Assembly (NCBI GenBank): GCA_963781495.1
Contig: CAWAFX010000002.1
Span: 1,798,001 to 1,862,000, forward strand
Source: Mayfieldus sp963781495
GTDB taxonomy: Bacteria > Actinomycetota > Thermoleophilia > Solirubrobacterales > 70-9
Direction: 5' to 3'
DNA: 64,000 nucleotides
Shown here: positions 55,964 to 63,431 of the stretch, piece by piece
How positions within the stretch are numbered: position 1 is the stretch's first letter
Layout: the number at the start of each line of letters is the position of its first letter
Notes under the pieces: model-generated
What the model saw: the letters and a program-made list of their open reading frames with translations, nothing else
What the model was told of the DNA's origin: nothing
Databases searched by the model: none
Program-made: the position numbers and the translations under genes

Positions 55964-57328
55964 CTAGATCGGAGCGCCGGCCCCACCGGCGACGGGCGAG
56001 AGCGCATCGACGAAGCGGCGCTCGGTCGCCCGCTCCAGCGCCTCGGCGGCGTCGAGCAGCAGCGCGTCGGCGCCCCAGGCGCCCTGCAGCTGGAGGCCGA
56101 TCGGCAGGCCGCCGTCGAAGCCGACCGGGACGCTCACCGCCGGGATGCCGGTCAGGTTGGCGAGGCCGCCGCCGCGCGGGTTGACCGCGTCGACGGTGTG
56201 AACCCCGGACGGCAGTTCGACCATCGGCTCGGTGAGAGGCGGGGCGACGGCCGGCACCGACGGCCAGGCGATCACGTCGACTTCGGCGAACGCCGCAGCG
56301 AGCGTGCGGCGGGTCAGGGTGCGGACGATCGCCGCGCGGGCCAGCACCGAGGCCGGGATCAGCATCCTGTACTTGGTCAGGGCGCGGTTGATCAGGCCGA
56401 TCTCGGTGCTGATCGAGTTCAGCTTCGAGGGCGAGATACTGCCCAGTCCCTCCGAGCTCCCGATCAATACGGCGGCGAGCCCGGATAGCCCCAGGCCCGG
56501 AAGCTCGATCTCCCGCACGCTGCCGCCGCACTCGTCGCGCAGCGCCTCGATCGCCTCCTCGCAGGCGGTGCGTACCGCTGGGCTGCAGTCTTCGGAGACC
56601 TCGTCACGGACGATTCCGATCCGCAGCCCCTTTGCATCGCCTGCGGGCAGCTGCTCCGAGTACAGCGCCGAGCCGAGCAGCCGGCAGCCGTCGGCGTCGC
56701 TGCAGATCGGCCCGGAGACGATCATCGTCGTGTTGCGCATGTGATGGCCCTCCATCGCCGAGCGGCCGAAGGTCGGCTTCAGGCCCGTCAGCCCGCAGTA
56801 GGCGGCGGGGTAGCGAATCGACCCGATCCCGTCCGCACCGACCGCGCCGGCGACGATCCGAGCCCCGACCGCGGCGGCGGGACCGCTGGACGATCCGCCC
56901 GGGCAGCGTTCGGTGTCCCAGGGGTTGTGTGCCGCTCCGTAGACCGAGAAGTTGCCGGTGCTGCTGGAGCCCCACTCATGCATGTTGGCGACGCCGACGA
57001 TCACTGCGCCGGCGTCGCGCAGGGCCAGGTAGGGACCCGACTCGCCGGGCGCCACCGGGGCGAACATCTCGGCGGCGCCGAAGCGCTGCGCCCGCCAGGG
57101 AAGAGGCCACTCGTCCTTGATCACCACCGGGACGCCGTACAACGGACCGCGCGGAGCGGCCTCGAGCATCTCCCGCGAGTGCCCGGGGAAGGTCTCGACC
57201 ACCGCGTTGACGGCGCCGTTTCGCTCCTCGATCCGGGCCAGGGTCGCCTCGAGCAGCTCCGCGGCGTCGGCCTCGCCGGCGGCGATCGCGGCGGCCTGCC
57301 CGGCAAGCGGCTGGTCGATCGCCGTCAT
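55964..57328 (-). CDS. Amidase signature-family hydrolase
   Basis: The 454-residue enzyme has the Ser-cisSer-Lys triad: Lys in VPVVIKDEWP, the first Ser in CPGGSSSGPAAAVG, and the nucleophile in GIGSIRYPAAYCGLTGLKP. AS enzymes hydrolyse amides, including carbamoyl and biuret compounds or Glu-tRNA in GatA. It starts by a TGATG overlap with a 66-residue protein resembling AtzG/GatC, which favours an AtzE-like or GatA-like complex. Its place in an exporter operon is unusual. Confidence 0.92.
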   Translation of the reverse strand: MTAIDQPLAGQAAAIAAGEADAAELLEATLARIEERNGAVNAVVETFPGHSREMLEAAPRGPLYGVPVVIKDEWPLPWRAQRFGAAEMFAPVAPGESGPYLALRDAGAVIVGVANMHEWGSSSTGNFSVYGAAHNPWDTERCPGGSSSGPAAAVGARIVAGAVGADGIGSIRYPAAYCGLTGLKPTFGRSAMEGHHMRNTTMIVSGPICSDADGCRLLGSALYSEQLPAGDAKGLRIGIVRDEVSEDCSPAVRTACEEAIEALRDECGGSVREIELPGLGLSGLAAVLIGSSEGLGSISPSKLNSISTEIGLINRALTKYRMLIPASVLARAAIVRTLTRRTLAAAFAEVDVIAWPSVPAVAPPLTEPMVELPSGVHTVDAVNPRGGGLANLTGIPAVSVPVGFDGGLPIGLQLQGAWGADALLLDAAEALERATERRFVDALSPVAGGAGAPI

Positions 57329-57528
57329 CAGGCCTGCGGCGGCTTCGACATCTCGGCGTTCGGCTCCGGCGCCACCGCCGAGAGGTCGACTTCGAGGAAG
57401 CCGGCGATTGCCGGCCAGTAGAGCTCGTGGGTGGCGCTCATCACCGCCATCTCGACCTCGTCGAACTCGATTCCGAGTGTGGTCAGGCCGGCGGGCAGAA
57501 ATTCAGCGGAATCACCGTTCGCGGCCAT
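57328..57528 (-). CDS. Small AtzG/GatC-like amidase partner
   Basis: The 66-residue protein has helical LGIEFDEVEMAVMSATHELYW, then FLEVDLSAVAPEPNAEMSKPP (in part). From memory this is the pattern of AtzG, the GatC-like partner of the biuret hydrolase AtzE: helix, then an extended segment with a Pro-rich end that wraps the amidase. The TGATG overlap with the amidase supports a complex. It is the first gene of the operon, after a TAGGGT -10 box. Confidence 0.6.
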   Translation of the reverse strand: MAANGDSAEFLPAGLTTLGIEFDEVEMAVMSATHELYWPAIAGFLEVDLSAVAPEPNAEMSKPPQA

Positions 57529-57537
57529 CGCGCGCCA

Positions 57538-57543
57538 ACCCTA
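57538..57543 (-). promoter_or_regulatory. -10 box of the amidase/exporter operon
   Basis: TAGGGT on the minus strand ends 9 bases before the ATG at 57528. Confidence 0.4.
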
Positions 57544-57670
57544 CAGACGACGCCTGGGCGGCAGGCTGCAGGCGTGCCCACCGGTCGGCATCCGGCCGCC
57601 CGACCCGCAACAATCGGCCCCGCAACCATGGCTGGACGCCCGTGTTGAAGCCGCAGTAGTGCCTCGATCC

Positions 57671-58375
57671 ATGACACCCAGACCCCAGCACGCCTCCGTG
57701 CTCGCGGCGGCATTCCTGCTCGCCTGCCTGCTGGCGGCCGTGCTCGGCCTCTGGCCGGGTGCCGCGGGCGGCGCGTCGCGCCAGGTGACGGTGCTGGGCC
57801 AGTCGCAGACGGCACCGCCCCCCGCCTGCCCCCAGTCGCCCTGTGAGGCGGTCGGCAGCGTCAGCGGCTTCCAGACCCGCGCCGGATCGGTGAGCGACCC
57901 CATGGTCGCCCCCTTCAGCGGCAAGATCGTCGCCTGGAGCATCTCGCTGTCGAAGCCGAAGGCTTCCCAGCAGAGCTTCTTCAACAACTTCTACGGCACC
58001 CCGCCGGAGGCCCGGATCGGCGTCGTCAGCCAGGTCCCGAACAAGACCCCGCCGCGCTACGAGCTGCGCGGCCAGACGCCGACCGTGAACCTGACCCCAT
58101 TCCTGGGCAGCAACGTGACCTTCGCCCTCGATACGCCGCTGAGCATCAAGAAGGGCCAGATCGTCGAGCTGACGATCCCGACCTGGGCGCCTTCGTTCGC
58201 CGTCGGGCTGACCGACTCGAGCGGCTGGCGGGCGAGTCGCAAGACCGGCAAGTGCACACGCACCGCCGACATCAAGGAGAGCCATCCGCAGCAGAAGATC
58301 GGCTCCAACAAGCAGTACGGCTGCTTCTACAAGACCGCGCGCCTGCTCTACACCGCGACCCTGGTCCAGGGCTAG
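57671..58375 (+). CDS. Secreted protein of unknown function
   Basis: The 234-residue protein has a signal peptide (SVLAAAFLLACLLAAVLGLWPGAAGG). The mature part begins with a Cys pair (PPACPQSPCEAVG), then a beta-rich domain with VAPFSGKIVAWSISLSKP and GQIVELTIPTWAPSFAVGL, and two more Cys near the C-terminus (GKCTRT, YGCFYK). This suggests an extracellular disulfide-bonded beta-sandwich. The ATG at 57671 starts the signal peptide cleanly. No family recognised. Confidence 0.75.
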   Translation: MTPRPQHASVLAAAFLLACLLAAVLGLWPGAAGGASRQVTVLGQSQTAPPPACPQSPCEAVGSVSGFQTRAGSVSDPMVAPFSGKIVAWSISLSKPKASQQSFFNNFYGTPPEARIGVVSQVPNKTPPRYELRGQTPTVNLTPFLGSNVTFALDTPLSIKKGQIVELTIPTWAPSFAVGLTDSSGWRASRKTGKCTRTADIKESHPQQKIGSNKQYGCFYKTARLLYTATLVQG

Positions 58376-58749
58376 CCGCAGGCACCAGGGTTCTGGTTGC
58401 AGTACTGCTCGAACTTGCCCTGCGGGGTGTTGGCGGGCGGGGTGACGTCATGCGTGGGCGTGTCCTCGCCGCCCGAGCCGCCGTTCTCGCCACCGCTGAC
58501 GCCTCCGTTCCCCTGACCGCCGCCGTCCCCGGGCTCGACGCCACCGTTCCCCTCGCTCGTCGTGGTGCTGGTCGTCGAGCTCTCGGTGCTGGTTGTCGAT
58601 TCTGTCGTCGCCGGAGGTTTTGCCTTCGCGGGCGTGGGCGGCGCGGTTGTGCTCTGATCGTCGCCGCCGCAGGAGGCGGGCACGATCAGCGCCGCGGCAA
58701 AGAGCAGTGCCGCGAAAACCGCCGCCGGCGATGGCCGGCCGAGCCTCAC
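58372..58749 (-). CDS. Low-complexity lipoprotein
   Basis: The 125-residue protein has a lipoprotein signal ending LIVPASCGG, then a Thr/Ser-rich and a Gly/Asn-rich stretch likely to be disordered outside the cell. A short C-terminal segment with two Cys (YCNQNPGACG) may be a folded end. Its stop overlaps the convergent secreted-protein stop. It is coupled by ATGA to the zinc-ribbon gene upstream. Confidence 0.7.
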   Translation of the reverse strand: MRLGRPSPAAVFAALLFAAALIVPASCGGDDQSTTAPPTPAKAKPPATTESTTSTESSTTSTTTSEGNGGVEPGDGGGQGNGGVSGGENGGSGGEDTPTHDVTPPANTPQGKFEQYCNQNPGACG

Positions 58750-59018
58750 CTGCCGTCGAGTGCTTCCTGGCGCAGTCCGCAGTAGGGGCAGTCGCTGAGA
58801 TCGAGGCCGATCAGCTGGTCGCAGCGGCGGCAGGCGCGCAGGTTCTCCCAGCTGCGCAGCAGGGCAGAGGATGAGGGCGCCAGCGGCAGGGTCCGCGAGA
58901 CGGGGAACATCTCCTCGCCGGTCTCGCGATCGAGGTAGCGATGCCCGGGCTCGGCCTTGACGAGCGACTCACGCCCCGAGGCCGGGGCCCGCAGCCGGTA
59001 GGTCTGCTCGCGGTTCAC
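58746..59018 (-). CDS. Small zinc-ribbon protein
   Basis: The 90-residue protein ends in a zinc knuckle pair (CRRCDQL... and CPYCGLRQ) typical of short rubredoxin-like ribbons. GHRYLDRETGEEMFP precedes it. The GTG at 59018 is supported by a TAGTCT -10 box 7 bases upstream; the longer open frame runs into the divergent gene. It overlaps the lipoprotein start by 4 bases. Function unknown. Confidence 0.7.
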   Translation of the reverse strand: MNREQTYRLRAPASGRESLVKAEPGHRYLDRETGEEMFPVSRTLPLAPSSSALLRSWENLRACRRCDQLIGLDLSDCPYCGLRQEALDGR

Positions 59019-59025
59019 GGCCCAC

Positions 59026-59042
59026 AGACTAATCACTAGCGT
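59026..59042. promoter_or_regulatory. Divergent pair of leaderless promoters
   Basis: TAGTCT on the minus strand (59031-59026) ends 7 bases before GTG 59018. TAGCGT on the plus strand (59037-59042) ends 7 bases before ATG 59050. The two boxes are only 5 bases apart, so the promoters share space and may interfere. Confidence 0.55.
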
Positions 59043-59049
59043 CCGCGGA

Positions 59050-60582
59050 ATGCGAGCTCTGATCTTCCACGGCTTCCTGCTGCACGGGACCGGAAGCAAC
59101 GTCTACAACGCCAACCTCTCGCAGGCCCTGGTGCGGCTGGGGTGGGACGTACACCTGCTCTGCCAGGAGCGCGACGCCGCCGAGCTGGACTGGGTCGACG
59201 CGACCGGAGACTGGAGTGGAGGAAAGCTGACCGTGACCCGGCATCGTGAGCCGCAGGGGGAGGGCAGCCTCACGGTCTACAGGCCCGACATCGCCGGCCT
59301 GCTGCCGGTCTACGTCCACGACCGCTACCCGGGCTTCGAGGTCAAGACCTTCCCCGAGCTCAGCGACGCCGAGCTGGATCGCTACCTCGACGCCAACGTC
59401 GCCGCGGTCCGGGAGGTGATCGAGTCGGCCGGCGGCGTCGACGCGGCGCTCGCCAACCATCTCGTCATGGGTCCGTTGATCCTCAGCCGGGCCGGGCTGC
59501 CGTTCGCGGCCAAGGTCCACGGCTCGGCGCTCGAGTACACGGTCAAGCCCAACCCGCGCTTCCTTCCCCACGCCGAGGAGGGTGCCGCGGCGGCGGCGAC
59601 CGTCCTGGTCGGCTCGCGCCACACCGCCGAGAGCCTCTGGGCGACGCTGCCCGGGCTCGAGCTGGAGCAAAAGACCCGCCTCGGCCCGCCGGGGGTCGAC
59701 ACCGCCGCCTTCAGGCAGCAGGAGCCGATCGAGGCGCTGTCCGCGGTGCAGCGGCTTGGCCGCGAGCTGGCCGCCGCGGGAGGGGGAAAGAGGGGCTTGG
59801 GGCGCGATGCCGTCGGGGCGGCGGCGGCCCTGCGCCGCTTCGAGGCCGCCCCCGGGCCGCGGGTGGTCTTCGTCGGCAAGCTGATCGTCTCCAAGGGCAC
59901 CGACCTGCTGCTCGCCGCCTGGCCGCTGGTCCACGCGGCCAACCCGGGGGCGAGCCTGCTGATCGTCGGTTTCGGCGCCTACGAGGACGGGCTGCGCCAG
60001 CTGCTGGGGGCGCTCGAGCTGGGCGACCAGCGCGGGGCGCTCGCGGTCGCCCGCCTCGGCCGCGCCCTCGAGGGAGGGCCGGCCGGGCCGCTGGGAATCC
60101 TGGAGGCGTTCCTGCGCGATCCGCCGCAGGGCTATTTCGAGGCCGCCCGCGCCGCCTCCGGGTCGGTGCATTTTGCCGGCCGGCTCGAGCACGCCGAGGT
60201 TGCACGGCTGTTGCCGGCCGCCGACTCGCTGGTCATGCCGAGCACCTTTCCCGAGGCCTTCGGGATGGTCCCGATCGAGGCCGCGGCCTGCGGGGCGCTG
60301 CCGATCTCGGCTGCCCACTCGGGGATGCTCGAGGTTTCACAGCGCCTGGCCGAGGTGCTGCCGGCCGACATCGCCGAGTTGATCTCGTTCCCGGTCGCCG
60401 AGGGCGCGGTCGGCGAGCTCGCCGACCGCCTGCGCACCTGGCTCGCGATCGAGCCTGGGCGTCGGCGCGAGATCGGCGCCGTGCTGGCGCGCCGGGTCGA
60501 CGAGCTCTGGAGCTGGGAGGGCGTCGCCCGGGGCGTGATCGCGGCCTCGGCCGGCGACCTCGACGCCCTCGCCCCGCCCTGA
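59050..60582 (+). CDS. Family 4-like glycosyltransferase
   Basis: The 510-residue GT-B protein opens IFHGFLLHGTGSNVYNANL, with the Gly-rich loop of retaining transferases and synthases. The C-terminal half holds VFVGKLIVSKGTDLLLAAW and the donor-site motif STFPEAFGMVPIEAAACGA. An insertion of about 60 residues between these (EQKTRLGPPG... to FEAAPGPR) makes it longer than usual GT4 enzymes. No signal peptide. Acceptor unknown. Confidence 0.87.
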   Translation: MRALIFHGFLLHGTGSNVYNANLSQALVRLGWDVHLLCQERDAAELDWVDATGDWSGGKLTVTRHREPQGEGSLTVYRPDIAGLLPVYVHDRYPGFEVKTFPELSDAELDRYLDANVAAVREVIESAGGVDAALANHLVMGPLILSRAGLPFAAKVHGSALEYTVKPNPRFLPHAEEGAAAAATVLVGSRHTAESLWATLPGLELEQKTRLGPPGVDTAAFRQQEPIEALSAVQRLGRELAAAGGGKRGLGRDAVGAAAALRRFEAAPGPRVVFVGKLIVSKGTDLLLAAWPLVHAANPGASLLIVGFGAYEDGLRQLLGALELGDQRGALAVARLGRALEGGPAGPLGILEAFLRDPPQGYFEAARAASGSVHFAGRLEHAEVARLLPAADSLVMPSTFPEAFGMVPIEAAACGALPISAAHSGMLEVSQRLAEVLPADIAELISFPVAEGAVGELADRLRTWLAIEPGRRREIGAVLARRVDELWSWEGVARGVIAASAGDLDALAPP

Positions 60583-60602
60583 GCGGGCAGCTAGTTACAG
60601 GC

Positions 60603-60616
60603 GTCACCTGGGTGAC
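60603..60616. promoter_or_regulatory. Palindrome upstream of coxB
   Basis: GTCACC-TG-GGTGAC is a perfect 6+6 palindrome, 23 bases upstream of the coxB -10 box. It is a candidate operator for the cytochrome oxidase genes. Confidence 0.4.
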
Positions 60617-60639
60617 CGGAGTACCCGTTGCCGTCGCAA

Positions 60640-60645
60640 TAGAAT
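60640..60645 (+). promoter_or_regulatory. -10 box of the cox operon
   Basis: TAGAAT ends 9 bases before the ATG at 60655. Confidence 0.45.
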
Positions 60646-60654
60646 CCCCGCCGC

Positions 60655-61506
60655 ATGGCGACGCCTGAGCGAGCAACACCCCGCAATCCGCAGGACGACG
60701 AGCAGCTGACCAAGCGGCTCCCGACGTTCAGGATCTTTGCCGTCACGGTTGCGCTGACGGTCGTGATGTCGGTCGTGATGACCCAGATCCACTGGGACGG
60801 CGTCCAGGGCTCCACCGCGGCGCCGAAGATCGACACCCTGCTCGACGTGATGATCATCCTCTCGTCGTTCGTCTTTTCGCTCGTCGTCGTGATGCTCGCT
60901 TATGCGCTGCTCAACTTCCGCGCCAAGCCCGGCGACGAAGGTGACGGCGAGCCGATCCACGGCAACACCCGGCTCGAGGTCGCCTGGACGGTGATCCCGA
61001 CCGTGATCGTTCTCTTCGGCGCCGGCTTCAGCTGGGCGACGCTGAACAACATCGAGAAGCGCCATCCGGGCTACATGAACGTCAACGTGTACTCGCAGCA
61101 GTACGCCTGGAACTTCACCTATCCGGGTCCGGACAAGTTTTCGCGCGGCGTGCTCCACGTCCCGGTCGACCGCCAGGTCGTCTTCAGCATGCACGCCCTC
61201 GACGTCATCCACTCCTTCTGGGTGCCGGAGTGGCGGATCAAGAAGGACAACGTCCCCGGCATCACCACCCAGGCGGTCGTCACCCCGGACCGGATCGGCA
61301 CCTATCAGCTGATCTGCACCGAGCTCTGCGGCTTCGGCCACTCGACGATGCGGGCCGAAGTCGTCGTCGAGTCCAGGCAGGCCTTTCAGAAATGGCTGAC
61401 GACGCTGCAGAAGCCGCCGCCGCAGTACACCGGCGACGGAGGCTCCAACACCGGACCCTCCGGAGGCCCGCTGTCGGCGCCGTTTACCAACGGAGGCTCG
61501 GCATAA
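60655..61506 (+). CDS. coxB: Cytochrome c oxidase subunit II
   Basis: CoxB accepts electrons from cytochrome c at the CuA centre and passes them to subunit I. The 283-residue protein has a hydrophobic segment at residues about 27-43, two membrane helices (62-87 and 110-130), then the cupredoxin domain. CuA ligands are all present: His186, Cys221, Glu223, Cys225, His229 and Met232 in CTELCGFGHSTM. QQYAWNFTYPG is the usual aromatic entry. A Pro/Gly/Ser tail replaces the fused cytochrome c domain seen in some relatives. Confidence 0.95.
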   Translation: MATPERATPRNPQDDEQLTKRLPTFRIFAVTVALTVVMSVVMTQIHWDGVQGSTAAPKIDTLLDVMIILSSFVFSLVVVMLAYALLNFRAKPGDEGDGEPIHGNTRLEVAWTVIPTVIVLFGAGFSWATLNNIEKRHPGYMNVNVYSQQYAWNFTYPGPDKFSRGVLHVPVDRQVVFSMHALDVIHSFWVPEWRIKKDNVPGITTQAVVTPDRIGTYQLICTELCGFGHSTMRAEVVVESRQAFQKWLTTLQKPPPQYTGDGGSNTGPSGGPLSAPFTNGGSA

Positions 61507-61523
61507 TGAAAGGGGACCTCTAG

Positions 61524-63431
61524 ATGGCAGTGGCATTGAGACGACCCGGCTGGTATCGCGGGGTGCTCGGCTTGTTGCTGGGCGCCGGCTTCGGCTTCGG
61601 CCTCGTCGTCGCGCTGCGCGCGATCTCCGGCCTGCCGATCTTCCAGACCGAGCAGACGGGCTACCCGCACGTGATCGTCCCGGCGGTCACCGGGCCGCTC
61701 GGCTTCCTGCTCGGCTTCGGCTGCTTCGACTACTGGTTGCGCTGGGCGGCCGGGATGCCGACGATCCCCGAGGACCACTCGAGTCACGGGGCCAAGAGCT
61801 GGCGCGACTACTTCCACTTCAACACCGATCACAAGGTGATCGGCATCCAGTACATCTGCACCACCTTCATCTTCTTCTTCATCGGCGGGGCGATGGCGAT
61901 GATCATGCGCGCCGAGCTGGCTCAGCCCGGCACCCAGATCGTCGACGCGGCGACCTTCAACAGCCTCTTCTCGGCCCACGCGGCGATCATGATCTTCGTC
62001 TTCGTGATCCCGGTCTTCGCCGGGATCGCCAACTACGTGCTGCCGCTGATGATCGGGGCGCCGGACATGGCCTTCCCGCGGCTCAACGCGCTCAGCTTCT
62101 GGATGCTGCCGATCGCAGGCCTGCTGTTCGTCGGCAGCTTCCTGGCGCCCGGCGGGGCCTTTGACGCCGGTTGGACCGGCTACGCGCCGCTTTCGACCGG
62201 GGCCCCGCTGGGGCAGTCGTTCTTCAATCTCGGGGTCCAGTTCGCCGGCGCCTCATCGATTGCCACCGCGCTCAACTTCCTGGTCACGATCATCACCATG
62301 CGGGCGCCGGGGATGAACTTCTGGCGCCTGCCGCTGCTGGTCTGGGCCAACATGTCGACCTCGCTGCTGGTCGTCGCCGCGACGCCGTTCATCGCCGGCG
62401 TCCAGTTCATGGTCCTCTTCGACCGCGCCCTGCACACCAACTTCTTCCAGTACGCGGCCGGCGGCGACGTGATCAGCTACCAGCACATCTTCTGGTTCTA
62501 CTCGCACCCGGCGGTCTACATCATGATGCTGCCCGGGTTCGGGATCATCTCCGAGGTCATCTCGACCCACGCCCGCAAGCCGATCTTCGGCTACCGGCTG
62601 ATGGCCCTGGCGCTGATCGGGATCGTCGTCCTCAGCTACTCGGTCTGGGCCCACCACATGTTCGTCGCCGGCATGTTCAGCTGGCTGCGGGTGCCGATGA
62701 TGATCACCACGCTGCTGATCGCGGTGCCTACCGGGATCAAGATCTTCTCCTGGGTGGCGACGCTGTTCTACGGCAAGATCCACCTCTATTCGACCGCGAT
62801 GCTGTTCGCGCTCGGGTTCATCGTCACCTTCACGATCGGCGGTATCAGCGGCGTCATGCTCGGCATGGTGCCGATCGACATCCACGTCTCCGACACCTAC
62901 TTCATCGTCGCCCACATCCATTTCGTGCTCTTCGGCGGCTCGGTGTTCACGATCTTTGCCGGCATCTATCACTGGTTCCCGAAGATGACCGGGCGCATGT
63001 ACGACGAGCGCCTCGGCCACCTGCATTTCTGGCTCACCCTGGTCGGAATGCTCGGGACCTTCATCCCGATGCACTGGATCGGTATGGACGGGATGCCGCG
63101 CCGGGTCGCCGACTACTCGGCCCAGTTCGGCGACTGGAACCTGCTGATCTCCTGCTTCTCGTTCCTGCTCGGCGCCGCGCAGCTGATCTTCCTCTACAAC
63201 ATGATCGTCAGCTGGCGCTTTGGTCCGCGTGCCGACGCCAACCCCTGGCGGGCGAAGACGATCGAGTGGCTGGTCTCCTCGCCGCCCCCGATCTTCAACT
63301 TCGACGAGATCCCACGCGTGGTCGGCGGGCCCTACGAGTTCGGGGTTCCCGGCGCCCGGCACGCGATCATGGCCGGCGAAGGGGCGGAGGTGGCGGCGCC
63401 CGAGCCGACGACGGTGGCGGGAGGCACGTGA
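61524..63431 (+). CDS. ctaD: Cytochrome c oxidase subunit I with N-terminal membrane extension
   Basis: The 635-residue haem-copper oxidase core has haem and CuB ligands in FSAHAAIMIF, FWFYSHPAVYI with the His-Tyr crosslink, VWAHHMFVAG, and FIVAHIHFVLFGG. The first 90 residues add two extra membrane helices (LGLLLGAGFGFGLVVALRAI and a second ending WLRWAAG) before the usual NTDHKVIGIQY start. AAGGGGA lies about 8 bases before the ATG, so it has a normal ribosome binding site. The GTG of the next gene overlaps its stop. Confidence 0.95.
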   Translation: MAVALRRPGWYRGVLGLLLGAGFGFGLVVALRAISGLPIFQTEQTGYPHVIVPAVTGPLGFLLGFGCFDYWLRWAAGMPTIPEDHSSHGAKSWRDYFHFNTDHKVIGIQYICTTFIFFFIGGAMAMIMRAELAQPGTQIVDAATFNSLFSAHAAIMIFVFVIPVFAGIANYVLPLMIGAPDMAFPRLNALSFWMLPIAGLLFVGSFLAPGGAFDAGWTGYAPLSTGAPLGQSFFNLGVQFAGASSIATALNFLVTIITMRAPGMNFWRLPLLVWANMSTSLLVVAATPFIAGVQFMVLFDRALHTNFFQYAAGGDVISYQHIFWFYSHPAVYIMMLPGFGIISEVISTHARKPIFGYRLMALALIGIVVLSYSVWAHHMFVAGMFSWLRVPMMITTLLIAVPTGIKIFSWVATLFYGKIHLYSTAMLFALGFIVTFTIGGISGVMLGMVPIDIHVSDTYFIVAHIHFVLFGGSVFTIFAGIYHWFPKMTGRMYDERLGHLHFWLTLVGMLGTFIPMHWIGMDGMPRRVADYSAQFGDWNLLISCFSFLLGAAQLIFLYNMIVSWRFGPRADANPWRAKTIEWLVSSPPPIFNFDEIPRVVGGPYEFGVPGARHAIMAGEGAEVAAPEPTTVAGGT

